Shown here piece after piece: positions 36,786-46,522 of a DNA stretch of 64,000 bases. The stretch is from Hyphomicrobiales bacterium. Lineage in GTDB: Bacteria > Pseudomonadota > Alphaproteobacteria > Rhizobiales > Methylopilaceae. Positions within the stretch are counted from its first letter, which is position 1. Each line of letters begins with the position of its first letter. The stretch covers positions 1-64,000 of the forward strand of contig JALHQA010000006.1 in the NCBI GenBank assembly GCA_022842205.1. Direction: 5' to 3'. Under the pieces are notes generated by a model that searched no databases, was not told the origin of the DNA, and saw only the letters and a list, made by a program, of their open reading frames with translations. The translations under genes and the position numbers were made by a program.

Positions 36786-37031
36786 ATGCTGGCGGTATTG
36801 CTCGGCGCGGCCCTGGCCGCGCCGTTTGCGTTTGCGGACGCGCCAAGCACGAGACCAATGAAACCGGTTGCGGAAACGAGCCTCCAACAGGCGATGAAAG
36901 CCGACCCGGTCTGTAGCGCATTTACAAACGGCTGCGAGGTTTGCGTGCGTACGGACGGCGTCGCTGCCAGCTGCTCGGTGCCAGGCGTTGCTTGTCAGCC
37001 TCGGGCATGGGCCTGTGACACCCGCAAATAA
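36786..37031 (+). CDS. Small cysteine-rich exported protein
   Basis: An 81-residue protein with ATG at 36786; its ribosome site TGAGGA includes the mrcA stop, so it is coupled to PBP1A. The signal peptide (LAVLLGAALAAPFAFADA) leaves a mature part of about 60 residues with six Cys in 36 positions (VCSAFTNGCEVC, ASCSVPG, ACQPRAWAC). An even number of closely spaced Cys in an exported protein suggests three disulfides. No family is recognised. Position suggests a role with PBP1A, but this is inference. Confidence 0.6.
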   Translation: MLAVLLGAALAAPFAFADAPSTRPMKPVAETSLQQAMKADPVCSAFTNGCEVCVRTDGVAASCSVPGVACQPRAWACDTRK

Positions 37032-37058
37032 CCCCAAAGAATCGGGATTTGTTTAGAG

Positions 37059-37087
37059 TTGACCGCGCGTTAGCGATTGTGGATAAG
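37059..37087 (+). promoter_or_regulatory. Promoter of the trimeric autotransporter gene, with a DnaA box
   Basis: TTGACC at 37059-37064 and GATAAG at 37082-37087, separated by 17 bases, form a good sigma-70-type promoter upstream of the adhesin gene. The sequence TGTGGATAA at 37078-37086 is an exact DnaA box on the minus strand and covers most of the -10 element. DnaA binding here would block RNA polymerase. A single box can occur by chance. Confidence 0.45.
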
Positions 37088-37178
37088 TTGAGGCAATGCG
37101 GCATAGGTGCTGCCCGGAAAATGAGCGGTGAGGCGCTCATTTGCACGGGTTGCATGTTTCGGTCTGGGGGGACCACCT

Positions 37179-39491
37179 ATGCCTGTATTGCGTCGCGGCG
37201 CCCTCGCGCTTCTCACTTCGCTTGCACTCAACTCAACTGCGCTAGCGCAGGTTGTAGTTCCGAGTTACGGCAATTTCACGCCCGATCGCAATCTTGAGAC
37301 GGATGCCTCTCTCGGCGGTACCGTCAACGTCGATACCGCCGCGCTGCAAAGCCAGATCGAGGCAATCATCGATGGCGACGGTACGGACGAAGAGAAACAG
37401 GCCGAGATCGAAGCGCTGATCCAGGCAAATACGGGCGCCAGCGGCACCGGCACGGCAAGTTGCGCGGAACAACTCGACGATCTTTCGTATGGACTGGAAG
37501 TTGCGTCCGTAGGCGTCGAGCTTGGGGGCACCATCGCCGAAGCCATCGGCGCGGCATTCATCATCACGGAAATCCCCGGTGTCGTCCTGCAGGCGGTGGG
37601 CACGGGCCTTGCGATCGGCCAGACGGCCGTCACCGGCGTTCAGAACTCGCTCCCGAACTGCAACGCCGAGTTTACCGGCACGGTCGAGACGTGGGCGAAC
37701 GTGGCCGCGGGCCAAGGCATATCAGCCTTCCAGGACGCGATCACGATCGGCAATCCGGATGGCGTCAGTTATCTGGAAGGCATCACGCTCGGCGGCGGCT
37801 CGCTGGCCGGCGCGGGTACCGGCGGCGACCAAGCGTATACGGATAACGTGACCGCGATCGCCATCGGCAATGGCGCGGAAGCGTGGGGAGTAAACGCCAC
37901 GGCGTTCGGCACGAACGCATATGCGAACGGTATCGGGGCGACTGCGCTTGGCGCGGAATCCTACGCTAACGGGGACGGCGCTACGGCGGTTGGCTACAAT
38001 TCCACGGCCGACGGCGAGAACGCCACCGCGGTCGGCACGGATTCCAATGCCGCCGCGGATGGCGCAACAGCGTTGGGCTACAGCTCGAACGCGACCGGGG
38101 AGAATTCCGTAGCCATCGGCAACTCCGATGCCACTGCGGAGGGCGCGTCCGCGCTGGGCGAGGGCGCCAATGCCGGGGGTGCAAACTCCGCAGCGCTGGG
38201 CGCCGGCGCGAACGCGACAGCCGCGAATGCGGTTGCCGTCGGCAATTCGGACGCCACGGCCTCGGGCGCGACGGCCGTCGGCAACACGGCGAACGCGAGC
38301 GGCGCGGGCGCCGCGGCGCTGGGTGAAGGCGCCACGGCTTCGACGGAGGACTCCGTGGCAATCGGCGATGCGACCGCAAGCGGCGGCGCGGGCGCGACCG
38401 CGGTCGGCAACAACAGCACGGCCTCCGCCGCCGGCGCCACTGCGGTTGGCGAGAACGCCAACGCTACGCAGGAAGACGCCATTGCGATGGGCGATGCGGA
38501 TGCGACGGGCTATCGCTCGCTTGCCATCGGCAATGCCAGTTCGGCAACAGCGTCCGGCGCGGCAGCCTATGGCAGCACGACGAGCGGTTCCACGACGGCA
38601 TCGGGCATCGACTCTCTGGCGATCCAGGGTGGTGCGGCCTCGGGCGACGCGTCGTTCGCGGCCGGCATGGGCGCGATGGCGGGTGCGCAAGATTCGCTCG
38701 CTGTCGGCACAAACGCAAATGCGTCCGCGCAATCGGCAACCGCTCTAGGCTACGGCTCGACAGCCAGCGCGACCGGCGCTGTCGCCATCGGCGATGCGAC
38801 GGCCAGCGGCGCCAACTCGATCGCCATCGGAACGGGCGCGACCGCAACCGGGTCAGTCGCGGTGGGCTATCAGGCCTCGGCCTCCAATGGCGGCGCCGCT
38901 TTCGGCGATTTCAGCGCCGCCACCGGTACTAGCTCGGCTGCCTTTGGCCCTTATGCGACCGCTACCGGTCAATACGCCACCGCAGTCGGCTACGGCGCGA
39001 GCGCTGCGCCGAACGGCGCTGTTGCCGTTGGCGCGGACTCGTTCGGGGGAGCCGCGACCGCCAGCCTGTCCGACCAATTCGTGCTCGGCACGAGCAATCA
39101 TACCTACACGGCGCCGGGCATCGGGTCAGAGCTCAGCAAGTCACGGCAAGTGGGCCAGGTGAACGTCGTGACCAACGACGCCCAGGGCAATCTTGCCGAC
39201 GACGGCGGCGAAATCTTCCGCCGTCTCGACGAGCACGACTCGGGTATCGCGATGGCTACCGCGATGGAAAATCCAAGCCTGGTCCAGGGCGAGAGGTTCG
39301 GCGTTGCCGCGGCGTGGGGTCATTACGAAGGTGGCAATGCCCTTAGCGCCAGCATCATGGGCGTGGTTGCAGAAGACTTGCTGACCGCAGGCGACCGGAT
39401 CGCGGTATTCGGCGGTGTGGGCGTCGGCTTCGAACAAGGGCGAGGCGAAACCACGTATGGCGGCCGCGCGGGCTTCCAGTGGACGTACTGA
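37179..39491 (+). CDS. Trimeric autotransporter adhesin (YadA-like head and anchor)
   Basis: A 770-residue protein with ATG at 37179 behind GGGGGGA. The signal peptide is PVLRRGALALLTSLALNSTALAQ. Residues 25-200 form a separate domain with two Cys (TASCAEQL and LPNCNAEF) bracketing a strongly hydrophobic helical stretch. Residues 215-690 are more than 30 YadA/Hep-type head repeats of about 14 residues in the pattern xAxAxGxxAxAxG. The C-terminal 75 residues (GERFGVAAAWGHYEGGNAL to GGRAGFQWTY) are a YadA membrane anchor. There is almost no coiled-coil stalk. It is predicted to be a surface adhesin. Confidence 0.88.
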   Translation: MPVLRRGALALLTSLALNSTALAQVVVPSYGNFTPDRNLETDASLGGTVNVDTAALQSQIEAIIDGDGTDEEKQAEIEALIQANTGASGTGTASCAEQLDDLSYGLEVASVGVELGGTIAEAIGAAFIITEIPGVVLQAVGTGLAIGQTAVTGVQNSLPNCNAEFTGTVETWANVAAGQGISAFQDAITIGNPDGVSYLEGITLGGGSLAGAGTGGDQAYTDNVTAIAIGNGAEAWGVNATAFGTNAYANGIGATALGAESYANGDGATAVGYNSTADGENATAVGTDSNAAADGATALGYSSNATGENSVAIGNSDATAEGASALGEGANAGGANSAALGAGANATAANAVAVGNSDATASGATAVGNTANASGAGAAALGEGATASTEDSVAIGDATASGGAGATAVGNNSTASAAGATAVGENANATQEDAIAMGDADATGYRSLAIGNASSATASGAAAYGSTTSGSTTASGIDSLAIQGGAASGDASFAAGMGAMAGAQDSLAVGTNANASAQSATALGYGSTASATGAVAIGDATASGANSIAIGTGATATGSVAVGYQASASNGGAAFGDFSAATGTSSAAFGPYATATGQYATAVGYGASAAPNGAVAVGADSFGGAATASLSDQFVLGTSNHTYTAPGIGSELSKSRQVGQVNVVTNDAQGNLADDGGEIFRRLDEHDSGIAMATAMENPSLVQGERFGVAAAWGHYEGGNALSASIMGVVAEDLLTAGDRIAVFGGVGVGFEQGRGETTYGGRAGFQWTY

Positions 39492-39510
39492 AACGCACGG
39501 GTGATATGTA

Positions 39511-40113
39511 ATGCGTAAAGGAACAGCGGCCGCGATTGCCGGTTGTCTTATCCTTGCCTGTGCAGTGCAGGCGCGGGCCGAAATGCCCGCGCCTGTTCTT
39601 CTTGCTGAAGCGCCGATGCCGATGCCGCGTCCTGAGGCTGTGGAAAAGGCTTTTGCGCATTTTTCAGCGCCGGCGGGCCGCGCGTCCCCAGCTCGCCCAA
39701 AGGGCGTGCCGGACGATTTCAAACTGGCGATGCTGATCCGGACGTCGCTGATCGCACTGAACCAGGCCAATCTGACCGGGAACTACACGGTTCTGCGCGA
39801 TCTTGGCTCTCCAGCCTTCCACGCCTCGAACGATCCGGCGCGGCTTGCCGGGCTTTTCTCCAACCTGCGGGCCCGAAGGATCAATCTTGAGCCGATCCTG
39901 GTGGTCGAGCCGAAGATTGCCGAACCGTTCATCAACGATCGCGGCATGCTGCGGCTCAAGGGTTTTTTCCCAACCCGGCCGGAGCAGGTGAACTTTGAGT
40001 TCGCGTTCGAGAATGTGGCTGGCGACTGGCGCATATTCGGCATGGTCGTGACAACCAGCAGCGCCGAACCGGTGGCCAGCGCTGAGGCTGCGCCGGTCAC
40101 GGCGAGGCAATAG
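39511..40113 (+). CDS. Conserved exported alphaproteobacterial protein, function unknown
   Basis: A 200-residue protein with a signal peptide (AAIAGCLILACAVQARAEM), a Pro-rich spacer (PMPMPRPEAVEK) and a C-terminal domain with ALNQANLTGNYTVLRDLGS, LAGLFSNLRARRINL and GFFPTRPEQVNFEFAFE. I recall this domain as recurrent in alphaproteobacteria with no assigned role; the fold may be cystatin/NTF2-like, which is a guess. It starts 19 bases after the adhesin gene and could be part of its transcript. Confidence 0.65.
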   Translation: MRKGTAAAIAGCLILACAVQARAEMPAPVLLAEAPMPMPRPEAVEKAFAHFSAPAGRASPARPKGVPDDFKLAMLIRTSLIALNQANLTGNYTVLRDLGSPAFHASNDPARLAGLFSNLRARRINLEPILVVEPKIAEPFINDRGMLRLKGFFPTRPEQVNFEFAFENVAGDWRIFGMVVTTSSAEPVASAEAAPVTARQ

Positions 40114-40184
40114 AGCGCGGGCGGTTTACAGACGCGCTCTGGATGCCTAGGTTCCCGCGACTTTCGAACCGGGTTGGGCGATTC

Positions 40185-41316
40185 ATGCGGGCCGAGACTT
40201 CCAGTATTGTGGACGAACTCAAGCAGTCGATCGGACTGCTGAGGAGGCATCTTTGACTGGGATGCAGCCAACAACCGCCTGCGCGAGCTGAACGCGCTCT
40301 CCGAAGATCCGACGCTTTGGGATGACGCCGACCGCGCGCAGAAGTTGATGCGCGAGCGGACGGACCTTGAATCGCGCATCGACCAGATCAAGCGCATGGA
40401 GCAGGAACTCGCCGACAATATCGAACTGATCGAGCTCGGTGAGGCCGAGAACGACCAGGGTGTGGTGACCGAGGCCGAAACGGCGATCAAGAACCTGCAT
40501 GCCGAGGCTGCCAAGCGGCAGATTGAAACATTGCTGTCGGGCGAGGCCGACGGGATGGACACGTATCTCGAAGTCCATTCCGGCGCCGGCGGCACCGAAT
40601 CCCAGGATTGGGCGGAAATGCTGCTGCGCATGTACACGCGCTGGGCGGAGCGGCGCGGCTACAAGGTCGAGTTGATCGACCGCCAGGAAGGCGAGGGCGC
40701 GGGCATCAAGGGTGCGACCATTCTTGTGAAAGGCCGCAACGCCTATGGCTGGATGAAGACGGAAAGCGGTGTGCACCGGCTGGTGCGCATTTCGCCGTTC
40801 GACGCCAACGCGCGCAGGCAGACGAGCTTTGCCTCGATCGATGTCTATCCTGTGATCGACGATCGTATTCAGATCGATATCGACGAAAGCCAAGTGCGGG
40901 TCGATACGATGCGTTCAGGCGGCGCCGGCGGCCAGCACGTCAACAAGACGGAATCGGCGGTGCGCCTGACGCATATCCCGACCGGCATTGCCGTCGTCAG
41001 CCAGGGCGACCGCTCGCAGCACAAGAACCGGGCAACCGCCTGGAATATGCTGCGCGCGAAACTCTACGAGCTGGAGTTGAAAAAACGCGAAGAACAGGCG
41101 ATGGCGGAGCAGGCGGCCAAGACCGATATCGGCTGGGGCCACCAGATTCGCTCTTATGTGCTGCAGCCCTATCAGATGGTGAAGGACCTGCGCACCGGCG
41201 TGACATCGTCTGATCCGGATTCCGTGCTGAACGGCGATCTCGATCCCTACATGGAAGCGGCCCTGGCGCAGCGCGTCTATGGCGGCGGACCGGACAGCGT
41301 CGAAGACGTCGATTAG
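40185..41316 (+). CDS. prfB: Peptide chain release factor 2, made by programmed +1 frameshift
   Basis: ATG at 40185 opens a 23-codon frame ending CAT CTT TGA (stop at 40254-40256). Skipping T40254 continues as GAC TGG GAT to the stop at 41314-41316, giving 376 residues ([19 protein letters not shown], then [12 protein letters not shown]). The GGQ motif that triggers peptide release is in [13 protein letters not shown], and the RF2 stop-recognition tripeptide SPF is in [14 protein letters not shown]2 reads UGA and UAA. Its own UGA is the frameshift sensor, giving autoregulation. The final stop overlaps the convergent M23 gene in TTAG. Confidence 0.96.
40242..40257 (+). promoter_or_regulatory. 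RF2 programmed frameshift signal
   Basis: AGGAGG (40242-40247), then CAT, then CTTTGAC (40251-40257) is the canonical RF2 recoding site: an internal Shine-Dalgarno sequence three bases before the slippery CUU and an in-frame UGA followed by C. When RF2 is scarce, slow reading of the UGA lets the ribosome slip +1 and make full-length RF2. Confidence 0.95.
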
Positions 41317-42452
41317 TTCAGCTTTTCGCCTGCTTTCAGGAACTTGCGCGGATCAAGCGCAACATCGTTGAGGCGCGTTTCATAATGCAGATGAGGCCCG
41401 GTCGAGCGGCCTGTACTTCCGGTCCGGCCGATGATGTCTCCTGTATTTACGGTTTGGCCGGGCGAAACCTCGACTGACGACAGATGCGCATAGCGCGTCG
41501 TGTATCCATGGTCATGCTGCAATTCGACCATCAGGCCGTAATTTCCATTCCATCCGGCGGAAACGACGGTACCGGCCGCCGTTGCGCGCGCCGCCGTTCC
41601 GGGGCCGGCGACGAGATCGAGGCCGCTATGAAAGGCGAGCGTGCCGAGAAAGGGATCCGTTCGCGTTCCGAAGCCGCTTGAGAGCGGCATTCCTGGCGTG
41701 GGGCTGCGCAACGGAATGCGATCCAGCGCCGCACGAAGGCGCGAAGACTCGGCAGCTACGGTTTCGAGATCGGCGACATCGTCCGACGTGCGTCCCATTC
41801 CGATTTCGAACGGGATGTACAGGCCGCCCATCGCGGCTTTCACGGGCGCTGCGGGCAAAGACAAAAGACCGAGGTCGGAATAGATCGCTGCGAGACCATC
41901 GCGTTCAGCTTCGATTTTGCCTTTTAGTCCAGCCAATGCGGCTTTCTGGTCGCGCTCCAGTTCGTCATAGCGTTCGCTCAGGGATGCGGCGTCGGGACGA
42001 ATGCCGGAAGGCGCGGCGTTTCGTGCTTCCTTTCCGAGACGCAAGCCGTCATCTGGCCCATCTTCCGGCAACGGTGCGGAACCGGTGTTCAGAGTAGAGA
42101 ACAGGCGTTGCCGGCGTTCGGCATCGGCCTGGCGGCGGGAGAGCACCTCCAGTTTGGAGGCAAAGTCCTCTCGTTCCACCAGCAGCATGCTGCTGGCGCG
42201 CTGTACCTCCGCGCGAAGGCGGGCGATTTCGGCACTGGATACGCGCTCGGCCGCGGAATGGCGCGCGACGATCTGCATGAGAAACTCGTCGCGGAACAGG
42301 GCATAGCTCGTTGTCGCGCCGGACCATGCGAGAAGCGCTATGAAGACGAGGGCGAGGGCCCCTGCGACAACCGGATGAAGATTGATCTCGATGGTGCGAA
42401 CCGGACGGCGCACGACGGCATAACGCATTGGAGCATTCTGCCAATCGGCCAT
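41313..42452 (-). CDS. M23 family metallopeptidase with membrane anchor and coiled coil
   Basis: A 379-residue protein. A short cytoplasmic N-terminus is followed by a membrane helix (residues 26-46) and a long coiled coil ([17 protein letters not shown] to [13 protein letters not shown]). The C-terminal LytM domain has intact zinc ligands: AFHSGLDLV (His and Asp) and HLHYETR (HxH). It is therefore predicted to be an active periplasmic endopeptidase cutting peptidoglycan cross-links, unlike the degenerate M23 domain at 57.5 kb. ATG at 42452 has GGGAGGA upstream. Confidence 0.9.
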   Translation of the reverse strand: MADWQNAPMRYAVVRRPVRTIEINLHPVVAGALALVFIALLAWSGATTSYALFRDEFLMQIVARHSAAERVSSAEIARLRAEVQRASSMLLVEREDFASKLEVLSRRQADAERRQRLFSTLNTGSAPLPEDGPDDGLRLGKEARNAAPSGIRPDAASLSERYDELERDQKAALAGLKGKIEAERDGLAAIYSDLGLLSLPAAPVKAAMGGLYIPFEIGMGRTSDDVADLETVAAESSRLRAALDRIPLRSPTPGMPLSSGFGTRTDPFLGTLAFHSGLDLVAGPGTAARATAAGTVVSAGWNGNYGLMVELQHDHGYTTRYAHLSSVEVSPGQTVNTGDIIGRTGSTGRSTGPHLHYETRLNDVALDPRKFLKAGEKLN

Positions 42453-42513
42453 GCGATCCTCCCGAAACCAGCAAGCTCTGCCTGTGTGGAGGAATATGGT
42501 TAATTTGAAGTAA

Positions 42514-42981
42514 CTATAATGCCTTAGCGGCTTCAAGAACCTCCGCGGCATGCCCGGGTACGCGGACCTTTCGCCATATCCGCGCGATTCTGCCGTCGGT
42601 GGCGATCAGCATCGTCGTGCGTTCGATGCCCATGAATTTGCGGCCATACATGCTTTTTTCTGCCCACACGCCGTAAGCCTTGAGCATTTCGAGTTCCTCG
42701 TCCGACGCGAGCGTGAAGCCGAGCGCGTGCTTGGCTTTGAATTTGTCATGGCTCGCGGGGGAATCAGCGGAGACGCCGATGATCTCGGTTCCGGCCGTGG
42801 AAAAATCGGGACGCAGGCCGTTGAAGGCGATTGCCTCCTTGGTGCAGCCTTCGGTGCCGTCCTTAGGGTAGAAATACAACACGATTTTGCGACCACGCAG
42901 GTCCTTCAGGCGGACCCTTCCGCCGCCGTCCGAAGGGATATCGAAATCTGGTGCGGGATTGCCCGGTTCCAGCTTTGTCAC
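42514..42981 (-). CDS. bcp: Thioredoxin-dependent peroxiredoxin, BCP/PrxQ type
   Basis: A 155-residue peroxiredoxin that reduces hydrogen peroxide and organic peroxides. The peroxidatic Cys is in DGTEGCTKEAIAF; no resolving Cys stands five residues later, so it is a 1-Cys-like or partner-resolved form. The start is GTG at 42981, seven bases after AAAGGA; an overlapping ATG at 42983 is out of frame and meets TGA at once. It is upstream of the M23 gene on the same strand, 61 bases away. Confidence 0.93.
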   Translation of the reverse strand: MTKLEPGNPAPDFDIPSDGGGRVRLKDLRGRKIVLYFYPKDGTEGCTKEAIAFNGLRPDFSTAGTEIIGVSADSPASHDKFKAKHALGFTLASDEELEMLKAYGVWAEKSMYGRKFMGIERTTMLIATDGRIARIWRKVRVPGHAAEVLEAAKAL

Positions 42982-43096
42982 ATGCCGTCCTTTCGTCTTA
43001 TTCCTAAGGCCAGTGGTGCTGAGTATTCGAGATTCCGGCAAAAGGCACGCGTAGGCAAAACGCAGGCTGATGCCGCCAGACAGGGCCGGGGAGGCT

Positions 43097-46000
43097 ATGT
43101 CCGAAAAGGGGGGAAGGCGCCGTCCGTGGCGTAAGCGCCGCGTTCGCCACCCAGGCCACCCCAAAAGGCCCGGGTTGCTGGCGCGTGCCCAGAAATGGTT
43201 CGACCGCCGCACGCGTAGCCAGCGCATCGCCATGCATGTCGGAGCCGGCATATTCGCGAGCGTTGCCGTCGCCGCGCTCGTCCTGCTGTCGCCGATCGCC
43301 TCTGTTTTCGTTACGCCGCGCATCGCCAGCGCAATCGAAGCGAGGCTCGGGCCCGGTTATGACGTCCAGATCGGGTCGAGTCATGTCGATGTGAGTCCTC
43401 AAGGGCTCGATATCCGGCTCAATCAATTCGAAATTCGAGACGCCTCCGGTACGCGCCTGCTCGCGGTGCCCAGCGCGGCCATAGGTCTCAACGGCACGAT
43501 GATTGTTGGCGGCGATATCTCATTGCGCCGCCTGCGCCTGACACAGCCTCACCTGACCCTGCGTGTTGAAACGGGCGGTGAAGTTACGCTTGCTGGCGCG
43601 GAAGGCGGACCGCCGCTGTTCAGCCTCCCTGCGTCCGATGTTCCGCCGGCGGCGCCTGCGGAAATATTCGGTTTCATTGCGGCGTCCGACGCGCTGATGC
43701 GCGAAAGCGGGCCGCTGCGGAATTTCGAGCTTGCGGAAATCCTCAGCGCCGACATCACGATCGACGATCGCCGGCGCGAGCGCATCGAAAAACTGGGAGG
43801 TATCGACGTACGCATTGTGCGCGGCCCGGACAGCCTGAAGGCCAGCGCTTCGTCTGCGGTGCCTCATGATAACTGGTCCTTGAATGCGACGCTGACAGGC
43901 AAGCCCGGCGCCGACCGCAATTTCGATCTCGGTTTCGAAAACCTCTCGCTGCCGAGAATTCTCTACGAACTTATGCGGGGCAAAAGTCCGGCGGATTTCA
44001 CGGGGCAGTTGTTCGGGCATATGTACGCAAAGCTGGATGCCAAGGGTGGTGTGCCGGCGGCGGAAGCGCGTGTCGACGTCGTTGGCTTCAGCGTGGTGGA
44101 ACGCGAAAAGCCGGAAGCGAGGATGTATGTCGAACGCACGCGTCTGCAGATCGCATGGAATGGGGCGGAGCAGCGCCTGCGCATCGCACCGTTTGAAGTG
44201 TTCGCGCAGAACTCGCGTTTCGTTCTGGCGGGGCAGGCACATCCGGCCGACGACGCGGCGGATCGGTGGGATTTCGACATCACTGGAACGGAGCAGCCCG
44301 TACCCGGCGCCGATCCGACTTCGCACGCGCTCCGCTTTGATCGGATAGAAGCGCAGGGTCGGGTGGAACGAACCGCGCGCCGCATCATCTTCGACAGGGC
44401 TGCCGTGCAAGGCCGGCTGCTGTCCATCGCAGGCTACGGCACATTCGATTTTAGCGGCGAAAGGCCTATGGCCGATTATGCGCTCGCGGGTTCACGCTCT
44501 CCTATTGCTGCCATTCTGCGTGTGTGGCCGGGCCTCGTCGCGCCGAACGCGCTCAAATGGGTGAACGATAATGTTCACCGGGGAATGATCGAAGAACTCA
44601 CCATCGCAATGCGGGGGCCGCTTGGCGGCAGGATGCTGCATCGAGATCTGGCACTCGACGCAAAATTCAGTGGTGCCGTTGTGAATTATCTCAATGGTGC
44701 GCCGCCGGCGGTTGGGGTGCACGGTCGGGTGCATGTCGCCGACGAGCGAATGGAAACGATCATCGACGGTGGCCGGGTCGAAGTGGAAGGCTCCGCGCCT
44801 CTCTCGATCGGCGGCACGCGGTTTTCAACCGCCGACCATCGTCCCAATCCGTTTGTCGGCGAACTCGCGACCAACATCGAAGGGCCGGTTTCCGCTATAG
44901 GTGCCCTCATGTCCGCGCCACGATTGGCTCAGATGGCGCCCGGTGTCGCCCCGCTGATGCGCGGTGACGGCACGGTGTCCATACTTCTTACATTGGCCGG
45001 CGACTACGGGAAAGACGCGGATTATTCCAAGCTCGAGCCACGCATAAATGCCAGCCTGACTGGCTGGTCCATGGCGAAAGCGTTCGGTGGACGCGACATC
45101 GACAACGGCAATTTCAGTCTGAATGTAGAGCCGGCGGCGGCGAGCTTCCGTGGTGAGGTGCGGCTGTCGGGTGCCCCGCTTGCGGTCGAAGCGGTCGTGA
45201 ACAGACCATCGCCGACAACCTTCGGTGAAACCGTCCTTCGGTTCTCGATGGACCCTTCGAAGATGAAGGGCTTCGACACCGAGGCGCTTCGGATAGCGGG
45301 GCCTATTTCGGCCGAACTGGTTCAGGATGCTCCGGGCGTACTGACAAATTCGCGCCTGCGCGCGGATCTTAGCGGCGCTACCGTCAAGGGGCCTATCGGT
45401 ATTTCGAAAGCGGCCGGGGCGGCAGGTCAGGTCAGCTTCGACATCCAGCCGAGCGGCGACAATTGGCGTCTGGATAATTTCGTGGCCACCGGTAGCGGGA
45501 TCGACATTCGCGGCGCGCTCGATATCGCCAAGGCAGGCGGTCTTGCTTCGGCCCAGTTTACAAAATTTTCTGCCGTGCCTGGCGACGACATGCGCCTCGA
45601 CATTGCCAAATCCGGAAATACATACAAGATCGCGGCGCAGGGATCGGCGTTCAATGCGCAGACCTTCCTTAAGGATGCTGTCTCCGGAGAGCCCGAGAAG
45701 CGGCCGCTCGATTTCGATCTTGATGCGAAGTTCGGCACTGTGCTTGGGCACAACGGTGAAGCTCTGACGGGCGTCGGTTTCAAGGTCAGCCGCCGCAAGA
45801 ACGTAACAACAGGGCTATCTCTTTCGGGCCGCCTCGGCAGTGGAGGCATTGAGGCCGACTCGGCGGGGCAGGAACCGCGTACCATCAGTCTGCGGGCGGC
45901 GGATGCCGGAGCCGTCCTTCGTTTCATGGATATTTACAAGCGCATGCGGGGCGGCCAATTGCTGCTCGATGTCGTTCCCGGCGATTCCAGCCTGGGCAAG

Positions 46001-46522
46001 CTCAGGATAAACAGCTTCCAGGTCGTCGGAGACCAGCAGCTGGCGTCGGTCGCCAGCAACCGGTCGGAACAGCGGCAAGCCAACGGAACAATGACCTTCA
46101 CGCGTATGGACGCAACGTTCCGTTTGGGCGGCGGCAGAATTCTCATCGACGATTTCGAGGTGTACGGAAACGAGCTTGGCGCGACGATGGGCGGCGAGAT
46201 CAACTATGCCCAGGACCGTGTCGGTATCAGCGGCACATTCGTGCCGGCCTATGCACTCAACAACCTGTTCGGCAAGTTGCCGCTGCTTGGGCCTATCCTT
46301 GGCGGCGGTTCGGATGGTGGTCTAGTCGGCGTGACCTTCGCTATCGATGGTCCGTGGTCGTCGCCGGTCATGCGGGTCAATCCGCTGTCGGCCGTGGCGC
46401 CGGGTTTCCTGCGAAAAATCTTCGAGTTCCGCAACCAGAACCCCGGCGACCCGAACCAGCAGCAACAGCAGTACTCGCCGTCGAATATCAGCGGCGGCCG
46501 CCCGCAAAATCCGGCACGCTAG
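43097..46522 (+). CDS. Large AsmA-like / YhdP-DUF3971 family protein
   Basis: A 1141-residue protein with a basic N-terminal tail, one membrane helix at about residues 43-66 (VGAGIFASVAVAALVLLSP) and a very long periplasmic region of beta-strand repeats. The centre carries a DUF3971-type segment (LKWVNDNVHRGMIEEL), and the C-terminus the AsmA-like end (GGEINYAQDRVGISGTFVPAY, NNLFGKLPLLGPILGG). AsmA-like bridges (TamB, YhdP, YdbH) carry phospholipids between the two membranes, so lipid transport is the likely role. The tail is Gln/Pro-rich. Its stop abuts the tyrS stop. Confidence 0.9.
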   Translation: MSEKGGRRRPWRKRRVRHPGHPKRPGLLARAQKWFDRRTRSQRIAMHVGAGIFASVAVAALVLLSPIASVFVTPRIASAIEARLGPGYDVQIGSSHVDVSPQGLDIRLNQFEIRDASGTRLLAVPSAAIGLNGTMIVGGDISLRRLRLTQPHLTLRVETGGEVTLAGAEGGPPLFSLPASDVPPAAPAEIFGFIAASDALMRESGPLRNFELAEILSADITIDDRRRERIEKLGGIDVRIVRGPDSLKASASSAVPHDNWSLNATLTGKPGADRNFDLGFENLSLPRILYELMRGKSPADFTGQLFGHMYAKLDAKGGVPAAEARVDVVGFSVVEREKPEARMYVERTRLQIAWNGAEQRLRIAPFEVFAQNSRFVLAGQAHPADDAADRWDFDITGTEQPVPGADPTSHALRFDRIEAQGRVERTARRIIFDRAAVQGRLLSIAGYGTFDFSGERPMADYALAGSRSPIAAILRVWPGLVAPNALKWVNDNVHRGMIEELTIAMRGPLGGRMLHRDLALDAKFSGAVVNYLNGAPPAVGVHGRVHVADERMETIIDGGRVEVEGSAPLSIGGTRFSTADHRPNPFVGELATNIEGPVSAIGALMSAPRLAQMAPGVAPLMRGDGTVSILLTLAGDYGKDADYSKLEPRINASLTGWSMAKAFGGRDIDNGNFSLNVEPAAASFRGEVRLSGAPLAVEAVVNRPSPTTFGETVLRFSMDPSKMKGFDTEALRIAGPISAELVQDAPGVLTNSRLRADLSGATVKGPIGISKAAGAAGQVSFDIQPSGDNWRLDNFVATGSGIDIRGALDIAKAGGLASAQFTKFSAVPGDDMRLDIAKSGNTYKIAAQGSAFNAQTFLKDAVSGEPEKRPLDFDLDAKFGTVLGHNGEALTGVGFKVSRRKNVTTGLSLSGRLGSGGIEADSAGQEPRTISLRAADAGAVLRFMDIYKRMRGGQLLLDVVPGDSSLGKLRINSFQVVGDQQLASVASNRSEQRQANGTMTFTRMDATFRLGGGRILIDDFEVYGNELGATMGGEINYAQDRVGISGTFVPAYALNNLFGKLPLLGPILGGGSDGGLVGVTFAIDGPWSSPVMRVNPLSAVAPGFLRKIFEFRNQNPGDPNQQQQQYSPSNISGGRPQNPAR

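Noticed and set aside
37850-39050. Repetitive DNA as a CRISPR or satellite array
   Set aside because: The periodicity is in the protein (14-residue head repeats); the DNA units vary and there are no constant repeats with spacers.
40185-40256. Interpretation of prfB as a frameshifted pseudogene
   Set aside because: The frame break is the standard RF2 recoding site with AGGAGG and CTTTGAC, and the rest of the gene is intact.
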